A stretch of DNA of 64,000 nt from Pseudomonas sp. R5-89-07 (GCF_003851685.1 NZ_CP027727.1:1240001-1304000), one strand, 5' to 3'; shown: positions 25,711-38,297, counted from the stretch's first letter. Program-made: numbers and translations. Notes: generated by a model from the letters alone, not told the origin.

Positions 25711-25741
25711 AAAAAAAAGAGACCCGAAGGTCTCTTTTTTA
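25711..25741 (-). terminator. Rho-independent terminator of valS
   Basis: Stem AAAAAAGAGACC / GGTCTCTTTTTT with a short CGAA loop; flanking A and T runs make it able to act in both directions. It ends the minus-strand valS transcript. Confidence 0.92.
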
Positions 25742-25755
25742 CACGGGTTGCCCCC

Positions 25756-28602
25756 TTACAGGCTGGAAATCCGCGCATGTTGCTCGGCCAGTTTGCCCAA
25801 AGCCTGTTCAGCTTCGGCCAACTTGGCGCGTTCCTTCTCGATGACTTCTGCCGGCGCCTTGTCGACGAACGCCGCGTTGGACAGCTTGCCGCCCACGCGC
25901 TGAACTTCGCCTTGCAGGCGGGCAATTTCCTTGTCGAGGCGAGCCAGTTCCGCGCCCTTGTCGATCAGGCCGGCCATCGGCACCAGCACCTCCATGTCGC
26001 CAACCAGCGCGGTGGCGGACAGCGGTGCTTCGGCGCCTGCAGCCAATACGGTGATCGACTCCAGCTTGGCCAGTTTCTTGAGCAGCGCATCGTTCTCGCT
26101 GAGGCGACGCTGGTCTTCGGCGCTGGCGTTCTTGACGAACACGGCCAGCGGCTTGCCTGGGCCGATGTTCATCTCGGCGCGGATGTTGCGCGTGCCGAGC
26201 ATCAAGGTCTTGAGCCATTCGATATCGCTTTCGGCGGCTTCATCGATACGGGCTTCATTGGCCACCGGCCAAGGCTGCAGCATGATGGTTTTGCCTTGGA
26301 TACCGGCCAGCGGCGCCAGGCGCTGCCAGATTTCTTCGGTGATGAACGGCATGAACGGATGCGCCAGGCGCAGCGCCACTTCCAGCACCCGCACCAGGGT
26401 GCGGCGAGTGCCACGTTGGCGTTCGACCGGCGCGTTTTCGTCCCACAGTACGGGCTTGGACAGTTCCAGGTACCAGTCGCAATACTGGTTCCAGATGAAC
26501 TCGTACAGCGCCTGTGCGGCCAGGTCGAAACGGAACTGGTCGAGCTGGCGGGTCACTTCGGCTTCGGTGCGCTGCAACTGCGAAATGATCCAGCGGTCGG
26601 CCAGGCTCAGCTCGAAGGCTTCGCCGTTCTGACCGCAGTCTTCGCCTTTATCCAGCACGTAGCGTGCGGCGTTCCAGATCTTGTTGCAGAAGTTGCGGTA
26701 GCCTTCGACGCGGCCCATGTCGAACTTGATGTCGCGGCCGGTGGAGGCCAGCGAGCAGAACGTGAAGCGCAGGGCGTCGGTGCCGTAGCTGGCAATGCCG
26801 TCGGCGAATTCGTCGCGGGTCTGCTTTTCGATCTTCTTCGCCAGTTTGGGCTGCATCAGGCCCGAGGTGCGTTTCTGCACCAGGGTTTCCAGGTCGATGC
26901 CGTCGATGATGTCCAGCGGGTCCAGGACGTTGCCCTTGGACTTGGACATCTTCTGGCCCTGGCCATCGCGCACCAGCCCGTGCACGTACACGGTCTTGAA
27001 CGGTACCTGCGGCGTGCCGTCTTCGTTCTTCACCAAGTGCATGGTCAGCATGATCATCCGGGCAACCCAGAAGAAAATGATGTCGAAGCCGGTGACCAGC
27101 ACGTCGGTGGAGTGGAATTTCTTCAGGAATTCGGTCTGCTGCGGCCAGCCCAGGGTGGAGAACGTCCACAGGCCGGAGCTGAACCAGGTGTCCAGTACGT
27201 CGTTGTCCTGCTGCAGCGCGATGTCGGCGCCGAGGTTGTGCTTGGCACGCACTTCGGCTTCGTCGCGGCCTACGTAGACCTTGCCCGACTCGTCGTACCA
27301 GGCTGGAATCCGGTGGCCCCACCACAGTTGACGGCTGATGCACCAATCCTGGATGTCGCGCATCCACGAGAAGTACATGTTCTCGTACTGCTTGGGCACG
27401 AACTGGATGCGACCGTCTTCCACGGCGGCAATCGCCGGCTCGGCCAGCGGCTTGGTGGACACGTACCACTGGTCGGTCAGCCACGGCTCGATCACGGTGC
27501 CGGAACGGTCGCCCTTCGGCACTTTCAGCGCGTGGTCGTCCACGCTCACCAGCAAGCCGGCGGCGTCGAAGGCGGCCACGATCTGCTTGCGCGCTTCGAA
27601 GCGGTCCAGGCCTGCGTATTCGGCCGGGATCTGGCCGTCGATGCTCTCGTTCAGCGTGCCGTCCAGGTTGAATACCTGGCAGGCCGGCAGTACGGCGGCG
27701 TTCTTGTCGAAGATGTTGAGCAGCGGCAGGTTGTGGCGCTTGCCGACTTCGTAGTCGTTGAAGTCGTGGGCCGGGGTGATTTTCACGCAGCCGGTGCCGA
27801 ACTCAGGATCGCAATAGTCGTCCGCGATGATCGGGATGCGGCGGCCCACCAGCGGCAGCTCGACGAACTTGCCGATCAGTGCCTGGTAGCGCTCGTCGTT
27901 CGGGTTAACCGCGACGGCGGCGTCGCCGAGCATGGTTTCCGGACGGGTGGTGGCGACGATCAGGTAGTCGTTGCCTTCAGCGGTCTTGGCGCCGTCAGCC
28001 AGCGGGTACTTGAGGTTCCACAGGAAACCTTTCTCGTCGTGGTTTTCCACTTCGAGGTCAGAAATTGCCGTGTGCAGCTTGGTGTCCCAGTTGACCAGGC
28101 GCTTGCCGCGGTAGATCAGGCCGTCTTCATGCAGGCGTACGAAAGCTTCCTTCACCGCTTCCGACAGGCCGTCGTCCATGGTGAAGCGCTCGCGGCTCCA
28201 GTCCACGGACGAACCCAGGCGACGGATCTGACGGCTGATATTGCCGCCGGACTGGTCTTTCCACTCCCAGATTTTCTCCAGGAATTTCTCGCGGCCCAGG
28301 TCGTGACGGCTTTGGCCGGTGGCTTCCAGTTGGCGTTCCACCAGCATCTGGGTGGCGATACCCGCGTGGTCGGTGCCCGGTTGCCACAGGGTGTTGCGAC
28401 CCTGCATGCGGCGGAAGCGGATCAATGCATCCATGATCGCGTTGTTGAAGCCATGGCCCATGTGCAGGCTGCCAGTGACGTTCGGCGGCGGAATCATGAT
28501 GGTGTAGGAGTCGCCCGCACCTTGTGGGGCGAAATAGTTCTCGGACTCCCAGGTGTTGTACCAGGAAGTTTCGATAGCGTGGGGCTGATAGGTCTTATCC
28601 AT
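25756..28602 (-). CDS. valS: Valyl-tRNA synthetase
   Basis: Class I aminoacyl-tRNA synthetase of 948 residues that charges tRNA-Val. The HIGH-type motif is in [13 protein letters not shown] (about 41-53), the editing domain covers roughly 190-330 ([10 protein letters not shown]), the KMSKS motif reads KMSKSKGN (about 553-560), and a C-terminal coiled coil (about 880-948, [15 protein letters not shown]) is typical of ValRS. The start at 28602 (MDKTYQP) matches the family; the frame to 28626 is longer without support. In Pseudomonas it is usually downstream of holC, as here. Confidence 0.97.
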   Translation of the reverse strand: MDKTYQPHAIETSWYNTWESENYFAPQGAGDSYTIMIPPPNVTGSLHMGHGFNNAIMDALIRFRRMQGRNTLWQPGTDHAGIATQMLVERQLEATGQSRHDLGREKFLEKIWEWKDQSGGNISRQIRRLGSSVDWSRERFTMDDGLSEAVKEAFVRLHEDGLIYRGKRLVNWDTKLHTAISDLEVENHDEKGFLWNLKYPLADGAKTAEGNDYLIVATTRPETMLGDAAVAVNPNDERYQALIGKFVELPLVGRRIPIIADDYCDPEFGTGCVKITPAHDFNDYEVGKRHNLPLLNIFDKNAAVLPACQVFNLDGTLNESIDGQIPAEYAGLDRFEARKQIVAAFDAAGLLVSVDDHALKVPKGDRSGTVIEPWLTDQWYVSTKPLAEPAIAAVEDGRIQFVPKQYENMYFSWMRDIQDWCISRQLWWGHRIPAWYDESGKVYVGRDEAEVRAKHNLGADIALQQDNDVLDTWFSSGLWTFSTLGWPQQTEFLKKFHSTDVLVTGFDIIFFWVARMIMLTMHLVKNEDGTPQVPFKTVYVHGLVRDGQGQKMSKSKGNVLDPLDIIDGIDLETLVQKRTSGLMQPKLAKKIEKQTRDEFADGIASYGTDALRFTFCSLASTGRDIKFDMGRVEGYRNFCNKIWNAARYVLDKGEDCGQNGEAFELSLADRWIISQLQRTEAEVTRQLDQFRFDLAAQALYEFIWNQYCDWYLELSKPVLWDENAPVERQRGTRRTLVRVLEVALRLAHPFMPFITEEIWQRLAPLAGIQGKTIMLQPWPVANEARIDEAAESDIEWLKTLMLGTRNIRAEMNIGPGKPLAVFVKNASAEDQRRLSENDALLKKLAKLESITVLAAGAEAPLSATALVGDMEVLVPMAGLIDKGAELARLDKEIARLQGEVQRVGGKLSNAAFVDKAPAEVIEKERAKLAEAEQALGKLAEQHARISSL

Positions 28603-28706
28603 GCGCGGCGGGACCCTAGTTGGCATTTATTCAGGAAAGCCGGCAAGTATAACGGGGGATAGGGCGAAGGGCGAGGCGAAGACAGGCTTGAGGTGCATGC
28701 GATCAC

Positions 28707-28795
28707 ATGTGGGAGGGGGCTTGCCCCCGATAGCGGTGGATCAGTCACAACATCACTGACTGACACACTGCTATCGGGGGCAAGCCCCCTCCCAC
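28707..28795. repeat. REPIN, family I
   Basis: Canonical inverted pair between valS and the small gene next to holC, so inside what would otherwise be a compact pepA-holC-valS run. Confidence 0.95.
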
Positions 28796-28813
28796 AGGGG
28801 ATTTATGTCTGGT

Positions 28814-29194
28814 TCAGGATTGGTACTGGCTCAACAGCCGCTCCATCCGCGCATCCATCCGTCGCTTGATCTCGGCTTCGATGTGCGGGGCAAAGTCGTC
28901 GATCACGTCTTGCATGATCAGTTGCGCGGCGGCGCGCAGTTCGTTGTCCAAGTGCAGCAGCAAAGCGTCGGGGGCTTTTTCTGCGGCGGGAGCGGGCGGT
29001 GTCACCATAGGCTCCGGCGCAGCAGCAGGCTTGTTGCCGACCATGTCGAACAACAGCGGAATCTGTACCTCGCCCTCGACCGGTTCGGTCAACAGCGGCG
29101 GTTGCAAACCATCATCACCCAGCAACTGGCGGATCGACTCGAGGTCGTCCAGCAGGTGGTCGTCTTTTTTCAGCGGGTTGGGCGTGTCCATCAT
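28814..29194 (-). CDS. Conserved hypothetical protein between holC and valS
   Basis: A 126-residue acidic protein I do not recognise by function. It has an N-terminal helix with DDHLLDDLESIRQLLGDD, a proline/alanine-rich linker (AAAPEPMVTPPAPAAEKAP) and a C-terminal helical segment (LRAAAQLIMQDVIDDFAPHIEAEIK as landmark ends). The ATG at 29194 lies four bases after the holC stop codon, so it is probably coupled to HolC. A role linked to DNA polymerase III is possible from position only. The longer frame from 29332 overlaps holC and is rejected. Confidence 0.75.
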   Translation of the reverse strand: MMDTPNPLKKDDHLLDDLESIRQLLGDDGLQPPLLTEPVEGEVQIPLLFDMVGNKPAAAPEPMVTPPAPAAEKAPDALLLHLDNELRAAAQLIMQDVIDDFAPHIEAEIKRRMDARMERLLSQYQS

Positions 29195-29198
29195 GTAC

Positions 29199-29627
29199 TC
29201 AAAGTCGTTGTAGCCGGTGATCCTGCAGAGGATAGCCCTGTTCGCGGTAGAAACGGAAACTCTCCCGCGCGGCCTGACGAATAGCCGGGTCTTCCACCAC
29301 CACTTCCGCCACGCGGGCGAAGGCTTTGGCAAAGGCGGGTACTTTCAGGTCAAGGTTGACCAGCAGGTCATGGTGATTGCCGCAATTGTCCCCGAGGCCC
29401 AGCACTACCAGGCTGTCGGGTTCCGATTCGGCGGGGCCGTGGGGCACGAAGCTTTCGCCCTTGAAACGCCACAGGCGCGCATCGAGGTCCTCGCGCTGGG
29501 CGGCATCGCTGCAATGCAGGTAGATGCGATGGCCCATGCGCCAGGCTTTTTCGGTGAGCTTGCAGGCAAAGTCCAGGCGCGCGGACGGGTCGGCGCTGGG
29601 CAATATATAGAAGTCGACTTGGGTCAT
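29199..29627 (-). CDS. holC: DNA polymerase III subunit chi
   Basis: Clamp-loader accessory subunit that links the psi subunit to single-strand binding protein. The 142-residue protein has the chi landmarks VDFYILP at the start, KLTEKAWRMGHRIYLHC and DARLWRFKGESFVPH. The ATG at 29627 follows from homology; the frame upstream of it runs into a REPIN. Usual neighbours are pepA upstream and valS downstream, as here. Confidence 0.93.
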   Translation of the reverse strand: MTQVDFYILPSADPSARLDFACKLTEKAWRMGHRIYLHCSDAAQREDLDARLWRFKGESFVPHGPAESEPDSLVVLGLGDNCGNHHDLLVNLDLKVPAFAKAFARVAEVVVEDPAIRQAARESFRFYREQGYPLQDHRLQRL

Positions 29628-29655
29628 TGCGGTTCCTGGTGCTGGCCCGCCAGTT

Positions 29656-29756
29656 CTGTAGGAGCGAGCTTGCTCGCGAAAACCAGAGGACACCGCGTTC
29701 ATCCAGGGGGCGCGCGGTATCGTTGGCGATCTTCGCGAGCAAGCTCGCTCCTACAG
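29656..29756. repeat. REPIN, family II
   Basis: Inverted family II pair between pepA and holC, starting 29 bases before the holC start codon, so the holC promoter or ribosome site sits next to a stable hairpin. Confidence 0.92.
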
Positions 29757-29771
29757 AAGGGCCGGGGGCGC

Positions 29772-31545
<1,774 letters not shown>

Positions 31546-32664
31546 TTGATCGTCTTCCGTTATCTGTCCCGCGAAGTCCTGTTGACCCTGAGTGCCGTGA
31601 GTGCGGTATTGCTGGTCATCATCATGAGTGGTCGTTTCGTCAAATTCCTCGCACAGGCCGCCTCGGGCGCCCTGGATCCGGGCTCTCTGTTCCTGATCAT
31701 GGGCTTTCGCCTGCCGGGCTTTTTGCAACTGATCCTGCCGCTCGGCCTGTTCCTTGGCATCCTGCTGGCCTATGGCCGGCTGTATCTCGAAAGCGAGATG
31801 ACCGTGCTGTCGGCCACCGGCATGAGCCAGCAGCGCCTGCTGGCCATGACCCTGGTGCCGGCTGCCGGTGTTGCACTGCTGGTGGCTTGGTTGAGCCTGA
31901 GCCTGGCGCCCCAGGGGGCCATGCAGTTCCAGCTGCTGCTGAACAAGCAGGACGCGATGACCGAGTTCGACACCCTCGAACCCGGGCGTTTCCAGGCGCT
32001 CAACGACGGCACGCGTGTGACCTACACCGAGCAGATGACCGAAGACCGTTCGAACCTGAGCGGTGTGTTCATTTCCCAGAAAAACCTCGGCACCGACCAG
32101 AAAGACCGCGGCATCTCGATTCTGGTGGCCGACGGTGGGCGCCAGGAAGTGCGCCCCGACGGCAGCCGCTACCTGATCCTGGACAACGGCTATCGCTACG
32201 ATGGCAGCCCGGGGTTGGCCGACTACCGCGTGATCAAGTACGACACCTACGGCGTCATGCTGCCCAAGCCCGAGATCAGCGACGAGGTCACCGACCGCGA
32301 TGCACTGCCGACGGCGTCGCTGTTCGGTAGCCAGGAACTGCGCTCCATCGCCGAGCTGCAATGGCGCCTGTCCCTGCCGCTGCTGGTATTCATCGTAACC
32401 TTGATGGCGGTGCCGCTGTCGCGCGTCAACCCGCGTCAGGGCCGATTCCTCAAGCTGCTGCCGGCGATCCTGCTGTATATGGCCTACCTGACCATCCTGA
32501 TTTCCGCCCGTGGTTCCCTGGAAAAGGGCAAGATTCCACCCGCCCTGGGCCTGTGGTGGGTGCACGGGATTTTCCTGGTAATCGGCCTGGGGCTTCTCTA
32601 TTGGGAGCCTATCCGTTTGAAAATGAAGAGCCGTCGTGGCCTGAAGGAGTTGGCTCGTGGCTAA
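31546..32664 (+). CDS. lptF: LPS export permease LptF
   Basis: One of the two permease subunits of the LptB2FG transporter that extracts lipopolysaccharide from the inner membrane. The 372-residue protein has six predicted helices (three near the N-terminus, three after about 270) around a periplasmic beta-jellyroll. The TTG at 31546 is chosen: it begins (M)IVFRYLSREV as other Pseudomonas LptF do and has GGAG at eight bases; the GTG at 31537 overlaps that ribosome site. The end overlaps lptG by eight bases. Confidence 0.94.
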   Translation: MIVFRYLSREVLLTLSAVSAVLLVIIMSGRFVKFLAQAASGALDPGSLFLIMGFRLPGFLQLILPLGLFLGILLAYGRLYLESEMTVLSATGMSQQRLLAMTLVPAAGVALLVAWLSLSLAPQGAMQFQLLLNKQDAMTEFDTLEPGRFQALNDGTRVTYTEQMTEDRSNLSGVFISQKNLGTDQKDRGISILVADGGRQEVRPDGSRYLILDNGYRYDGSPGLADYRVIKYDTYGVMLPKPEISDEVTDRDALPTASLFGSQELRSIAELQWRLSLPLLVFIVTLMAVPLSRVNPRQGRFLKLLPAILLYMAYLTILISARGSLEKGKIPPALGLWWVHGIFLVIGLGLLYWEPIRLKMKSRRGLKELARG

Positions 32665-33736
32665 GCTCGATCGCTACATTGGTAGCAGCGTACTGATCGC
32701 CATCCTGGCGGTACTGGGCATTATCCTGGGGCTGGCGTCGTTGTTTGCCTTCATCGATGAAGTGGGCAACGTCACCGACACCTATACGGTCATGGACGTT
32801 CTGAGCTTCGTCGCGCTGACCGCGCCGCGTCGTCTCTACGACATGATGCCGATGGCCGGCCTGATCGGCTGCCTGATTGGCCTGGGTACCCTGGCCAGCA
32901 ACAGCGAACTGACCATCATGCGCGCGGCGGGCGTGTCCATCGGCCGTATCGTCTGGGCGGTGATGAAGCCGATGCTGCTGTTGATGGCGTGCAGCGTGCT
33001 GATCGGCGAATACGTCGCGCCGCCGTCCGAAGCCACCGCCCAGGCCAATCGCGCCCTGGCCCAGGGTTCGGGCGATGCGCAAAGCTCCAAGCACGGCCTG
33101 TGGCACCGCCAGGGTGACGAGTTCATCCACATCAACGCCGTGCAGCCGGGCGGGCTGTTGGTTGGGGTCACGCGCTACACCTTCGACAAGGAGCGGCACA
33201 TGCTCAGCTCCAGTTTCGCCAAGCGCGCGCAGTACGATGGCGAGAAATGGCAGCTGAGCGACGTCACCACCACGCTCTTCCACAATGTGGGCGAGGGCAT
33301 CAAGGCGAGCACCGAAGTGGTCAACGAGCCCACCCAGACATGGGACATCGCGCTCAAGCCGGAACTGCTCAACACGGTGATCATGGTTCCGGAAACCCTG
33401 CCGATCTCGGGGCTGTGGAGCTACATCCACTACCTCAAGGACCAGGGCCTGAACAACGGTCGCTACTGGCTGGCCTTCTGGGTCAAGGTGTTGCAGCCGG
33501 TGGTCACCGCCGCGCTGGTATTGATGGCGATCTCCTTTATCTTCGGCCCGTTGCGTTCCGTGACCCTCGGTCAGCGGGTATTCACCGGGGTGCTGGTGGG
33601 CTTTACCTTCCGTATCGCCCAGGACCTGCTGGGGCCGTCGAGCCTGGTATTCGGCTTTTCGCCTTTGTTCGCGGTGCTGGTGCCGACGTTCATCTGCGCC
33701 GTCGCCGGGTTCTGGTTGTTGCGCCGAGCCGGTTGA
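32657..33736 (+). CDS. lptG: LPS export permease LptG
   Basis: Partner permease of LptF, 359 residues, same topology: helices at about 13-33, 60-80 and 100-120, a periplasmic domain, then three C-terminal helices (FWVKVLQPVVTAALVLMA onward). GTG start inside the end of lptF with AAGGAG upstream. A strong terminator follows, so lptFG forms a closed transcription unit; lptB, lptC and lptA are not in this window. Confidence 0.94.
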   Translation: MAKLDRYIGSSVLIAILAVLGIILGLASLFAFIDEVGNVTDTYTVMDVLSFVALTAPRRLYDMMPMAGLIGCLIGLGTLASNSELTIMRAAGVSIGRIVWAVMKPMLLLMACSVLIGEYVAPPSEATAQANRALAQGSGDAQSSKHGLWHRQGDEFIHINAVQPGGLLVGVTRYTFDKERHMLSSSFAKRAQYDGEKWQLSDVTTTLFHNVGEGIKASTEVVNEPTQTWDIALKPELLNTVIMVPETLPISGLWSYIHYLKDQGLNNGRYWLAFWVKVLQPVVTAALVLMAISFIFGPLRSVTLGQRVFTGVLVGFTFRIAQDLLGPSSLVFGFSPLFAVLVPTFICAVAGFWLLRRAG

Positions 33737-33752
33737 TTACGCGCTTATGCAC

Positions 33753-33788
33753 AAAAAATGCCCCGCTCATCCCCGCGGGGCATTTTTG
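33753..33788 (+). terminator. Rho-independent terminator of lptFG
   Basis: Stem AAAATGCCCCGC / GCGGGGCATTTTT with loop TCATCCCC. It lies 16 bases after the lptG stop and separates it from lepA. Confidence 0.93.
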
Positions 33789-33887
33789 TTCTGGTCAGCA
33801 AAGATGACGTCCGGGCTGAGCATCAGGTACAATTCCCGGCTATTTTTCAGCGGGCAATCTGCCTGCAGCCTTTTTGAGTGTTGATCC

Positions 33888-35687
33888 GTGAGTGATTTGA
33901 GTCATATCCGCAATTTCTCCATCATCGCCCACATTGACCATGGCAAGTCGACGCTGGCCGATCGATTCATCCAGATGTGCGGCGGCCTTGCCGAGCGTGA
34001 AATGGAAGCCCAGGTCCTGGACTCCATGGACCTCGAGCGTGAACGCGGGATCACCATCAAGGCCCATAGCGTTACCCTTTATTACACCGCTAAAGACGGC
34101 ATCAAGTACCAACTGAACTTCATTGACACCCCCGGTCACGTTGACTTCACCTACGAAGTCAGCCGCTCGCTGGCGGCCTGTGAAGGGGCCTTGCTGGTGG
34201 TCGACGCCGGCCAGGGCGTCGAGGCCCAATCCGTGGCCAACTGCTATACCGCCATCGAGCAGGGCCTGGAGGTCATGCCGGTGCTGAACAAGATCGACCT
34301 GCCTCAGGCCGATCCGGACCGCGTAAAAGAAGAAATCGAAAAAATCATCGGCATTGACGCCACCGACGCCGTCGAGTGCAGCGCCAAGACCGGCCTGGGC
34401 GTCGACGAAGTGCTCGAGCGTCTGGTCAAGACCATCCCCGCGCCAACCGGCAACTACGAAGATCCGCTGCAGGCGTTGATCATCGATTCCTGGTTCGACA
34501 ACTACCTGGGCGTTGTTTCCCTGGTGCGCGTGCGCCACGGCCGCGTGAAGAAGGGCGACAAGATCCTGGTCAAGTCCACCGGCAAGATCCACCTGGTGGA
34601 CAGCGTCGGTGTATTCAACCCCAAGCACACCGCCACCACTGACCTGAAGGCCGGTGAAGTGGGCTTCATCATCGCCGGTATCAAGGACATTCATGGGGCA
34701 CCGGTAGGTGACACCCTGACCTTGAGTTCCACCCCCGATGTCGACGTGCTGCCGGGCTTCAAGCGCATCCAGCCGCAGGTCTACGCCGGCCTGTTCCCGG
34801 TCAGCTCCGACGACTTCGAAGACTTCCGCGAAGCCCTGCAAAAGCTGACCCTCAACGACTCGTCGTTGCAGTACACCCCGGAAAGCTCCGACGCCCTTGG
34901 TTTCGGCTTCCGCTGCGGGTTCCTGGGCATGCTGCACATGGAAATCATCCAGGAGCGCCTGGAGCGCGAGTACGACCTGGACCTGATCACCACTGCACCC
35001 ACGGTTATTTTTGAGCTGGCGCTGAAAACCGGTGAAACGATTTACGTCGACAACCCGTCCAAGCTTCCGGACCTGTCGTCCATTGAAGACATGCGCGAGC
35101 CAATCGTGCGGGCCAATATCCTGGTTCCGCAGGAGCACTTGGGCAACGTCATCACCCTGTGTATCGAAAAGCGTGGCGTGCAGCACGACATGTTGTTCCT
35201 CGGTACCCAGGTGCAAGTGACCTACGATTTGCCGATGAACGAAGTGGTACTCGACTTCTTCGACCGTCTCAAATCCACCAGTCGCGGCTATGCTTCGCTG
35301 GACTACCATTTCGACCGTTACCAATCGGCCAATCTGGTGAAACTGGATGTACTGATCAACGGCGACAAGGTCGATGCCCTGGCACTGATCGTGCACAAGG
35401 ACAACGCGCACTACAAAGGTCGCCAGTTGACCGAAAAGATGAAAGAACTGATTCCGCGCCAGATGTTCGACGTCGCGATCCAGGCCGCCATTGGCGGGCA
35501 GATCATTGCGAGGACTTCCGTCAAGGCTCTCAGAAAGAACGTACTGGCCAAATGCTACGGCGGTGACGTAAGCCGTAAGCGCAAGCTGCTTGAGAAGCAA
35601 AAGGCCGGTAAAAAACGCATGAAGCAAGTGGGCAACGTGGAAATTCCACAAGAAGCCTTCCTTGCGGTGCTCAGGTTGGATAGTTAG
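33888..35687 (+). CDS. lepA: Elongation factor 4 LepA
   Basis: Ribosome-bound translational GTPase of 599 residues. G1 [10 protein letters not shown] (about 12-21), G3 DTPGHVD (about 79-85) and G4 NKIDLP (about 131-136) are intact, and the LepA-specific C-terminal domain with [18 protein letters not shown] is present. GTG start at 33888. It overlaps no neighbour; lepB begins five bases after its stop. In most Pseudomonas lepA follows mucD; here it follows lptG. Confidence 0.96.
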
Positions 35688-35692
35688 GTCCT

Positions 35693-36547
35693 ATGTCACT
35701 AAATTTCCCGCTGTTGCTGGTCATCGCCGTTGCCGTTTGCGGTTTCCTGGCGTTGCTCGATCTGGTGTTCTTCGCCCCGCGTCGGCGGGCGGCTATCGCT
35801 TCCTATCAGGGCAGCGTCAGCCAGCCCGATGCGGTGGTGGTCGAGAAGCTGAACAAAGAGCCCTTGCTGGTTGAATACGGCAAGTCGTTCTTCCCGGTGT
35901 TGTTCATCGTGCTGGTGCTGCGTTCGTTCCTGGTGGAGCCGTTTCAGATCCCGTCGGGCTCGATGAAACCTACCCTGGACGTGGGCGACTTCATCCTGGT
36001 GAACAAGTTTTCCTACGGGATCCGCTTGCCGGTGATCGACAAGAAAGTCATCGAGATCGGCGACCCGCAGCGCGGTGATGTGATGGTGTTCCGCTACCCA
36101 AGCGACCCGAACGTCAACTACATCAAGCGCGTGGTCGGCCTGCCGGGCGACGTGATCCGCTACACCAGCGACAAGCGCCTGTTCATCAACGGTGAGTCGG
36201 TGGCCGAGAAGTTGCTGGGTGCAGAGCCGAACACCTTGGGCAGTGCCGAGCTGTACCAGGAAAAACTCGGTACGGTAGAGCACCAGATCCGCAAGGAAAT
36301 GAGCCGCTACCGCGCGATGCCCGATGGCCAATGGAAAGTGCCTGCCGGGCACTACTTCATGATGGGCGACAACCGCGACAACTCCAATGACAGCCGCTAC
36401 TGGGATGACCCCACCATTCCCAAGGACCTGCTGGGCATGGTGCCCGACGAGAATATCGTCGGCAAAGCCTTCGCGGTCTGGATGAGTTGGCCCGAACCCA
36501 AGCTCAGCCACCTGCCGAACTTCTCGCGGGTGGGGCTGATCAGGTAA
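35693..36547 (+). CDS. lepB: Signal peptidase I
   Basis: Inner-membrane serine protease of 284 residues that removes signal peptides from exported proteins. It has two N-terminal membrane helices (about 4-22 and 62-80), the catalytic serine in PSGSMKPTL (about 90), the catalytic lysine in YIKRVVGLPGD (about 145) and the GDNRDNSNDSR box (about 223-233). Cotranscribed with lepA. Confidence 0.96.
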   Translation: MSLNFPLLLVIAVAVCGFLALLDLVFFAPRRRAAIASYQGSVSQPDAVVVEKLNKEPLLVEYGKSFFPVLFIVLVLRSFLVEPFQIPSGSMKPTLDVGDFILVNKFSYGIRLPVIDKKVIEIGDPQRGDVMVFRYPSDPNVNYIKRVVGLPGDVIRYTSDKRLFINGESVAEKLLGAEPNTLGSAELYQEKLGTVEHQIRKEMSRYRAMPDGQWKVPAGHYFMMGDNRDNSNDSRYWDDPTIPKDLLGMVPDENIVGKAFAVWMSWPEPKLSHLPNFSRVGLIR

Positions 36548-36554
36548 TACAGGC

Positions 36555-36574
36555 GGCGCTGTGATCACAGCGCC
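36555..36574. other. Perfect palindrome after lepB
   Basis: GGCGCTGTGATCACAGCGCC begins eight bases after the lepB stop and is followed by a short CTTTTC stretch. Possible weak terminator or processing hairpin between lepB and rnc; the symmetry could also be a protein site. Confidence 0.4.
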
Positions 36575-36694
36575 GAATGCTTTTCTGGGGCTTGGACATT
36601 TTCCGGCTCCTTGCAGCAGCAATCAGGATTTGAATTTGAACACTGCGTCAATCGTCGATGGCCGCCGGTGCCACCAACTAGATATGGATAAACC

Positions 36695-37384
36695 GTGACC
36701 GTTTCTCTTAGTCGTCTCGAGCGCCAGCTCGGCTACACCTTCAAGGACCAGGAATTGATGGTCCTTGCCCTCACACACCGCAGCTTTGCAGGGCGCAATA
36801 ACGAGCGCCTGGAATTCCTCGGTGATGCCATCCTCAATTTCGCCGCCGGTGAGGCGCTCTTCGAGCGCTTTCCCCAGGCCCGTGAAGGCCAGCTTTCGCG
36901 CCTGCGTGCGCGCCTTGTGAAAGGCGAGACCCTGGCCGTGCTGGCTCGCGGGTTCGGCCTGGGCGAGTACCTGCGACTGGGCTCCGGTGAATTGAAAAGC
37001 GGCGGTTTCCGTCGCGAGTCGATCCTGGCTGATGCCCTGGAGGCATTGATCGGTGCGATCTACCTCGATGCAGGGATGGAGACGGCCAAGGAGCGCGTGG
37101 TCGCGTGGCTGGCTTCGGAAATCGAGAGCCTGACGCTGGTCGACACCAACAAAGATCCCAAGACCCGCCTGCAGGAATACCTGCAGTCCCGCGGTTGTGA
37201 ACTGCCACGCTACGAAGTGGTGGATATCCAGGGTGAGCCGCATTGCCGTGTGTTCTTCGTGGAATGTGAAATCACCTTACTGAACGAAAAAAGCCGAGGT
37301 CAGGGTGTGAGCCGTCGTATTGCCGAACAGGTAGCGGCCGCTGCAGCACTGATTGCCCTGGGCGTGGAGAATGGCCATGACTGA
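36695..37384 (+). CDS. rnc: Ribonuclease III
   Basis: Double-strand-specific endoribonuclease that processes rRNA and many mRNAs. The 229-residue protein has the catalytic signature ERLEFLGDA (about 37-45), further acidic residues near 110-117, and a C-terminal double-stranded-RNA-binding domain (about 155-225, [11 protein letters not shown]). The GTG start at 36695 fits the family. Its stop codon overlaps the era start (ATGACTGA), the classic rnc-era coupling. Confidence 0.96.
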   Translation: MTVSLSRLERQLGYTFKDQELMVLALTHRSFAGRNNERLEFLGDAILNFAAGEALFERFPQAREGQLSRLRARLVKGETLAVLARGFGLGEYLRLGSGELKSGGFRRESILADALEALIGAIYLDAGMETAKERVVAWLASEIESLTLVDTNKDPKTRLQEYLQSRGCELPRYEVVDIQGEPHCRVFFVECEITLLNEKSRGQGVSRRIAEQVAAAAALIALGVENGHD

Positions 37385-38279
37385 TTCAACCGCAACACGC
37401 TGTGGCTATGTTGCCATCGTCGGCCGCCCGAACGTGGGCAAGTCCACGCTGCTGAACCACATCCTCGGCCAGAAGCTTGCGATCACCTCGCGCAAGCCGC
37501 AGACCACCCGCCACAACATGCTGGGCATCAAGACCGAAGGCAATGTGCAAGCGGTCTACGTGGACACCCCAGGCATGCACAAAGGTGGTGAAAAGGCGCT
37601 TAACCGCTACATGAACAAGACCGCTTCGGCAGCGTTGAAAGACGTCGACGTGGTGATCTTCGTGGTTGACCGCACCAAGTGGACCGACGAAGACCAGATG
37701 GTCCTCGAGCGCGTGCAGTACGTCACCGGCCCGTTGATCGTCGCGCTGAACAAGACCGACCGTATCGAAGACAAAGCCGAGCTGATGCCGCACCTGACCT
37801 GGCTGCAGGAACAACTGCCGAACGCCCAGATCATGCCGATCTCGGCGCAGCACGGGCACAACCTCGAAGCCCTGGAGCGCGTGATCGCCGGCTACCTGCC
37901 GGAAAACGAGCACTTCTTCCCGGAAGACCAGATCACCGACCGCAGCAGCCGCTTCCTCGCCGCCGAACTGGTACGCGAGAAAATCATGCGCCAGATGGGC
38001 GCCGAGCTGCCGTACCAGATCACCGTTGAAATCGAAGAGTTCAAGCAGCAGGGCAAAACCCTGCACATCCATGCGTTGATCCTGGTTGAACGCGACGGCC
38101 AGAAGAAAATCATCATTGGCGACAAGGGCGAGCGCATCAAGCGCATCGGCACCGAAGCGCGCAAGGACATGGAGCTGCTGTTCGACTCCAAGATCATGCT
38201 CAACCTGTGGGTGAAGGTTAAGGGTGGCTGGTCCGATGACGAGCGTGCATTGCGCTCCCTGGGCTACGGCGACCTGTAA
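37377..38279 (+). CDS. era: GTPase Era
   Basis: Essential GTPase of 300 residues that binds the 3' end of 16S rRNA during 30S maturation. G1 GRPNVGKS (about 16-23), G3 DTPGMH (about 63-68), G4 NKTD (about 126-129) and a C-terminal KH domain with [16 protein letters not shown] are present. The ATG at 37377 is used because GGAGA lies six bases upstream, inside the end of rnc. A REPIN separates it from recO, which usually follows era directly. Confidence 0.96.
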   Translation: MTDSTATRCGYVAIVGRPNVGKSTLLNHILGQKLAITSRKPQTTRHNMLGIKTEGNVQAVYVDTPGMHKGGEKALNRYMNKTASAALKDVDVVIFVVDRTKWTDEDQMVLERVQYVTGPLIVALNKTDRIEDKAELMPHLTWLQEQLPNAQIMPISAQHGHNLEALERVIAGYLPENEHFFPEDQITDRSSRFLAAELVREKIMRQMGAELPYQITVEIEEFKQQGKTLHIHALILVERDGQKKIIIGDKGERIKRIGTEARKDMELLFDSKIMLNLWVKVKGGWSDDERALRSLGYGDL

Positions 38280-38297
38280 GCACACCGCAGGGCAGAA

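Noticed and set aside
25672..28662. 996-codon open frame on the plus strand
   Set aside because: It is fully antisense to valS; the product shows no domain and a composition (His, Gln, Val, Ala rich) typical of a shadow frame in high-GC DNA.
33840..35651. 603-codon open frame on the minus strand
   Set aside because: Antisense to lepA, whose GTPase motifs are intact; shadow frame.
36600..36690. Minus-strand peptide STIDAVFKFKS near the lepB-rnc gap, considered as a remnant of the DUF4845 gene found there in P. aeruginosa
   Set aside because: It lies on the opposite strand, is only a dozen residues long and belongs to a frame antisense to rnc; chance similarity.
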